A stretch of 64,000 nucleotides of DNA from G963676795 sp963677215. GTDB lineage: Bacteria > Desulfobacterota > Desulfuromonadia > Desulfuromonadales > Geopsychrobacteraceae. The position numbers and the translations under genes were made by a program. The stretch lies in NCBI GenBank assembly GCA_963677215.1, contig OY781919.1, forward strand, positions 2,170,001 through 2,234,000, written 5' to 3'. The notes beneath the pieces are model-generated. The model was not told where the DNA came from. It saw nothing but the letters and a program-made list of their open reading frames with translations, and made no database searches. Of this stretch, positions 61,581-64,000 are shown in pieces. The first letter of the stretch is position 1. Each line of letters begins with the position of its first letter.

Positions 61581-62624
61581 ATGAAGAAAAACTGTTTTGC
61601 CAGTGACAACTACAGTGGGATCTGTCCGGAAGCCTGGGATGCGATGGCTGCGGCGAATAGCGGCTTTGCCAATTCCTACGGGGATGACGAGTGGACGGCA
61701 AAGGCCTGTAATCTACTGCGTGATTTTTTTGAGACGGACTGTCAGGTTTTTTTTGTATTCAACGGTACAGCTGCCAACTCTCTTGCCCTGGCCTCTCTCT
61801 GTCAGTCCTATCACAGCATTATCTGTCATGAAATGGCCCATGTCGAAACCGACGAGTGCGGTGCTGGGGAATTTTTCTCCAATGGAACCAAGCTGCTGCT
61901 GGTCAGCGGTGAAAATGGCAAGGTTGCTGCCTCGGCCGTGACGGAAACCGTCGAAAAGCGTAGTGACATCCATTACCCGAAACCCAAAGCCCTGAGTATT
62001 ACCCAGGCCACAGAGGTGGGGACCCTTTACAGCGTTGAAGAGCTGGCCGGTGTTGCCGAACTCTGCAGGAAACATGACCTCAAGCTGCACATGGATGGTG
62101 CCCGCTTTGCCAACGCCCTAGCCGGACTTGGAGTAAGCCCCAAGGAGATCAGTTGGCAGGTGGGGGTCGATGTGCTGACCTTTGGTGGGACCAAAAATGG
62201 CATGGCCGCCTGCGAAGCTGTGGTCTTTTTTAATCCTGCTCTGGCCTATGAATTCGATTATCGCTGCAAGCAAGCGGGCCAACTGGCATCGAAAATGCGC
62301 TTTTTGTCTGCCCCTTGGGTTGGCATGCTGGAATCGGGAGCTCTGCTCAACTATGCAGGCTATGCCAATACCTGTGCCAGACGCTTAAGAGACGAACTGC
62401 TCACGGTTAAGGGCGTCCGTCTTGTGCAGCCCGTGGAAGCCAACGCCGTATTTGTTGAAATGCCCGAAAAATTGATAGAGGCCCTGCGTGGGGCGGGTTG
62501 GCATTTCTATACTTTCATCGGTTCAGGTCATGCCCGTTTTATGTGTTCATGGCAGACTTCTGTTGATGATATTGCCGCCTTTGGGAAAGAACTGAGGGAC
62601 TTGGCCGAACTTGTCTGCCGCTGA
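61581..62624 (+). CDS. ltaE: Low-specificity L-threonine aldolase
   Basis: This 347-residue PLP enzyme cleaves threonine to glycine and acetaldehyde. The PLP lysine lies in LTFGGTKNGMAA and the phosphate-binding part in FNGTAANSLAL. A conserved histidine follows in CHEMAHVETDE. I chose the ATG at 61581, with AGGA upstream, because MKKNCFASDNYSG matches family N-termini; the frame stays open 15 codons further. It is monocistronic or shares a message with the HDOD gene that starts 20 bases after it. Confidence 0.9.
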   Translation: MKKNCFASDNYSGICPEAWDAMAAANSGFANSYGDDEWTAKACNLLRDFFETDCQVFFVFNGTAANSLALASLCQSYHSIICHEMAHVETDECGAGEFFSNGTKLLLVSGENGKVAASAVTETVEKRSDIHYPKPKALSITQATEVGTLYSVEELAGVAELCRKHDLKLHMDGARFANALAGLGVSPKEISWQVGVDVLTFGGTKNGMAACEAVVFFNPALAYEFDYRCKQAGQLASKMRFLSAPWVGMLESGALLNYAGYANTCARRLRDELLTVKGVRLVQPVEANAVFVEMPEKLIEALRGAGWHFYTFIGSGHARFMCSWQTSVDDIAAFGKELRDLAELVCR

Positions 62625-62644
62625 CCTGGGGCTGGCTCACGACT

Positions 62645-63499
62645 ATGAATATGTTCAGTGATTTTGATTCGATTATCAACAGCATGGGAGAATTGCCACC
62701 TTCCCCCCTTGTCGCGACCAAAATTCTCGAACTGTTGAAAAAACCGGACCTGAGGATCAAGGAGCTGGCCAATGCTGTGTCTCTGGATCCTGTTATCTCC
62801 GCCCGTCTGCTGCGCATGGCCAACTCTGTTGTTTACCAGCAGGTGAAGCAGATCAGCAGCGTTGATCGCGCCTTGATCGTGGTCGGTGAGGATGTGCTGA
62901 AAAATCTGGCCCTGGAGTGCAGCTTGCGGGGAACCCAGATGACGCACGGAGTGCTGGAGCGCAGGCTCTGGGAAAACTCGATCGGCTGCGCGGTCGCAGC
63001 GCGGATGCTGACCCGCAAACTGACCAAGCTGGACCCCGGTGAAGCTTATCTGGCCGGATTGCAGCACAATATCGGCAAGGTTGTGATGATCAACCGAGAC
63101 AAAGAGCTTTATCGGGAAGTTGTCCGCATCGTCGACAGTGGAGAAGGCCAGCTGCAGGATGTTGAGCGCGGCCTGTTTGCCTACTCGCACGAACTGGTCG
63201 GTGCCGCTCTGCTTGATCGCTGGAATTATCCGAAATTCCTGGTTCAGGTCACTCTGCATCATCATGATTATGAGACCTGCAGGGATCTTGATCCGAAGAT
63301 TTTCAAGCTCTGCTCAATTATGAATATCGCTCAGGACTTTTGCCGGATGTTTGGCATCGGTTACGAAGAAAAACAGGATGTCTATCCGGGATTGAGTCGG
63401 GGGGGGCTGGCGCTGGAGGCAAATCCGATGATTGTCGATGAGCTGGCAGAACGTTTTTATCCCGAATTTGTCAAAGAACGGACCCTGTTCCTTTCCTGA
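62645..63499 (+). CDS. HDOD-domain signalling protein
   Basis: This 284-residue protein is one HDOD domain (about residues 10-215) with a short tail. HDOD domains resemble HD phosphohydrolases but usually lack the metal-binding residues, and they act in signalling and motility control. The segment YLAGLQHNIGKVVM is the HD-like core, where HN replaces HD, so it is probably not catalytic. YSHELVGAALLDRW and LHHHDYE follow as in the family. The partner is unknown. Confidence 0.85.
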   Translation: MNMFSDFDSIINSMGELPPSPLVATKILELLKKPDLRIKELANAVSLDPVISARLLRMANSVVYQQVKQISSVDRALIVVGEDVLKNLALECSLRGTQMTHGVLERRLWENSIGCAVAARMLTRKLTKLDPGEAYLAGLQHNIGKVVMINRDKELYREVVRIVDSGEGQLQDVERGLFAYSHELVGAALLDRWNYPKFLVQVTLHHHDYETCRDLDPKIFKLCSIMNIAQDFCRMFGIGYEEKQDVYPGLSRGGLALEANPMIVDELAERFYPEFVKERTLFLS

Positions 63500-63610
63500 T
63501 CAAAGATCTGTACAGATTTCAGAGGCGAGGGTTCTGCATCCGCTACTGGCGGGCCCTGCCCGGTTGTAACATTGCCAGCCCTTAAGGGGGATGGCTGATA
63601 GGAGAGAGAA

Positions 63611-64000
63611 ATGTGTAAGAAGATTTTCATTGCTGCGACAGACCAGAACTGTGGAAAGACGACGATCAGTCTGTCATTGCTTCATCTAGCGCTGAAAAAA
63701 TACAAGACGGTCGGCTTCATCAAGCCTTTCGGTCCCAAGAGAACGATCTACAATGGCCACGCGATCGATGTTGATGCAGCGCTGATCGCCTATGTTTACA
63801 GCCTGAACGAAAGCCTTGAGCAGATGTCGCCGGTCGTTCTCGACACCCATACGACCCGAGATTTTCTTGACGGCAAGGTTGATTCGGCGTTTTATCTCAA
63901 GCGCATCAAGAAAGCGGTGGCAGAGCTCGAAGAACGCTGCGATTTTCTCATCGTCGAGGGGGCGGGGCACGCCGGTGTCGGCGCGGTCATGGGTCTGAGT
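63611..64000 (+). CDS. BioD/Pta-N-like P-loop ATPase, 3' end beyond the window
   Basis: The first 130 residues of a P-loop protein are visible before the window ends. The Walker A-like motif ATDQNCGKTTIS is at residues 8-19, and LIVEGAGHAGVGAVMG resembles the second conserved region of dethiobiotin synthetase-like (AAA_26) domains. Such domains form the N-terminus of some phosphate acetyltransferases and of DRTGG-domain proteins. The missing part prevents a firm call. AGGAGAGAGA lies just before the ATG at 63611. Confidence 0.7.
   Translation, partial: MCKKIFIAATDQNCGKTTISLSLLHLALKKYKTVGFIKPFGPKRTIYNGHAIDVDAALIAYVYSLNESLEQMSPVVLDTHTTRDFLDGKVDSAFYLKRIKKAVAELEERCDFLIVEGAGHAGVGAVMGLS

Overview
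The window looks like chromosomal DNA of a marine or salt-tolerant member of the Desulfuromonadales (Desulfuromonas/Geobacter relatives). The reasons are a NuoB-C-D triple fusion inside a 13-gene complex I operon, hisZ followed by purA, a two-domain Fe-S/FAD D-lactate dehydrogenase, an LldH/LldG L-lactate oxidation pair, tRNA 2-selenouridine synthase, and a sucrose synthesis cluster. Assignment is by gene content only; no database search was possible.

Layout. 0.2-4.1 kb: a fructokinase-type PfkB kinase and a 940-residue D-lactate dehydrogenase. 4.1-5.3 kb: no gene; a hairpin-rich repeat followed by a segment with paired DnaA-box-like sites around an A+T-rich core. 5.3-13.9 kb: mostly minus-strand genes, namely lipoate-protein ligase, a diguanylate cyclase, a cupin, a beta-hydroxyacid dehydrogenase, the lactate pair lldG-lldH and a glycosyltransferase, with one plus-strand acetyltransferase. 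13.96-16.4 kb: a promoter region with two PmrA-box-like direct repeats between the glycosyltransferase and a QseBC/PmrAB-like two-component system. 16.5-19.2 kb: an M18 aminopeptidase, and a MarR regulator with a membrane protein.

19.28-23.71 kb is the clearest accessory region: a decayed integrative element in the initiator tRNA-fMet gene. It is bounded by 48-bp direct repeats of the tRNA 3' part and carries an intact qatD, a 5'-truncated qatC (both from the Qat anti-phage system), an intact IS21-family insertion sequence, and only the N-terminal part of a tyrosine integrase. The IS has no target duplication, which suggests that IS-mediated deletion removed qatA, qatB and most of the integrase.

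23.9-37 kb: housekeeping and RimK-type peptide-modification genes (mnmH, a gene of unknown function, pepA, a RimB-like protease, rimK, an AstE-like hydrolase), then corA, a large MscS-type channel, hisZ and purA. 37-38.3 kb and 45.5-45.8 kb: duplicated tRNA-Lys/tRNA-Glu cassettes and a third tRNA-Glu. Each tRNA-Glu is followed by a perfect-stem terminator and a structured repeat whose inner stem shows compensatory changes. 38.4-45.4 kb: cheV, sucrose-phosphate synthase, sucrose phosphatase, amylosucrase and an AraC-MGMT fusion protein. 46-61 kb: rnhA and the nuoA-BCD-E-F-G-H-I-J-K-L-M-N operon. 61-64 kb: a CoA-binding protein, threonine aldolase, an HDOD protein and the start of a BioD/Pta-N-like ATPase.

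Together the genes describe a lactate-oxidising anaerobe with complex I, sucrose as a probable compatible solute or storage sugar, and a largely dead defence island.
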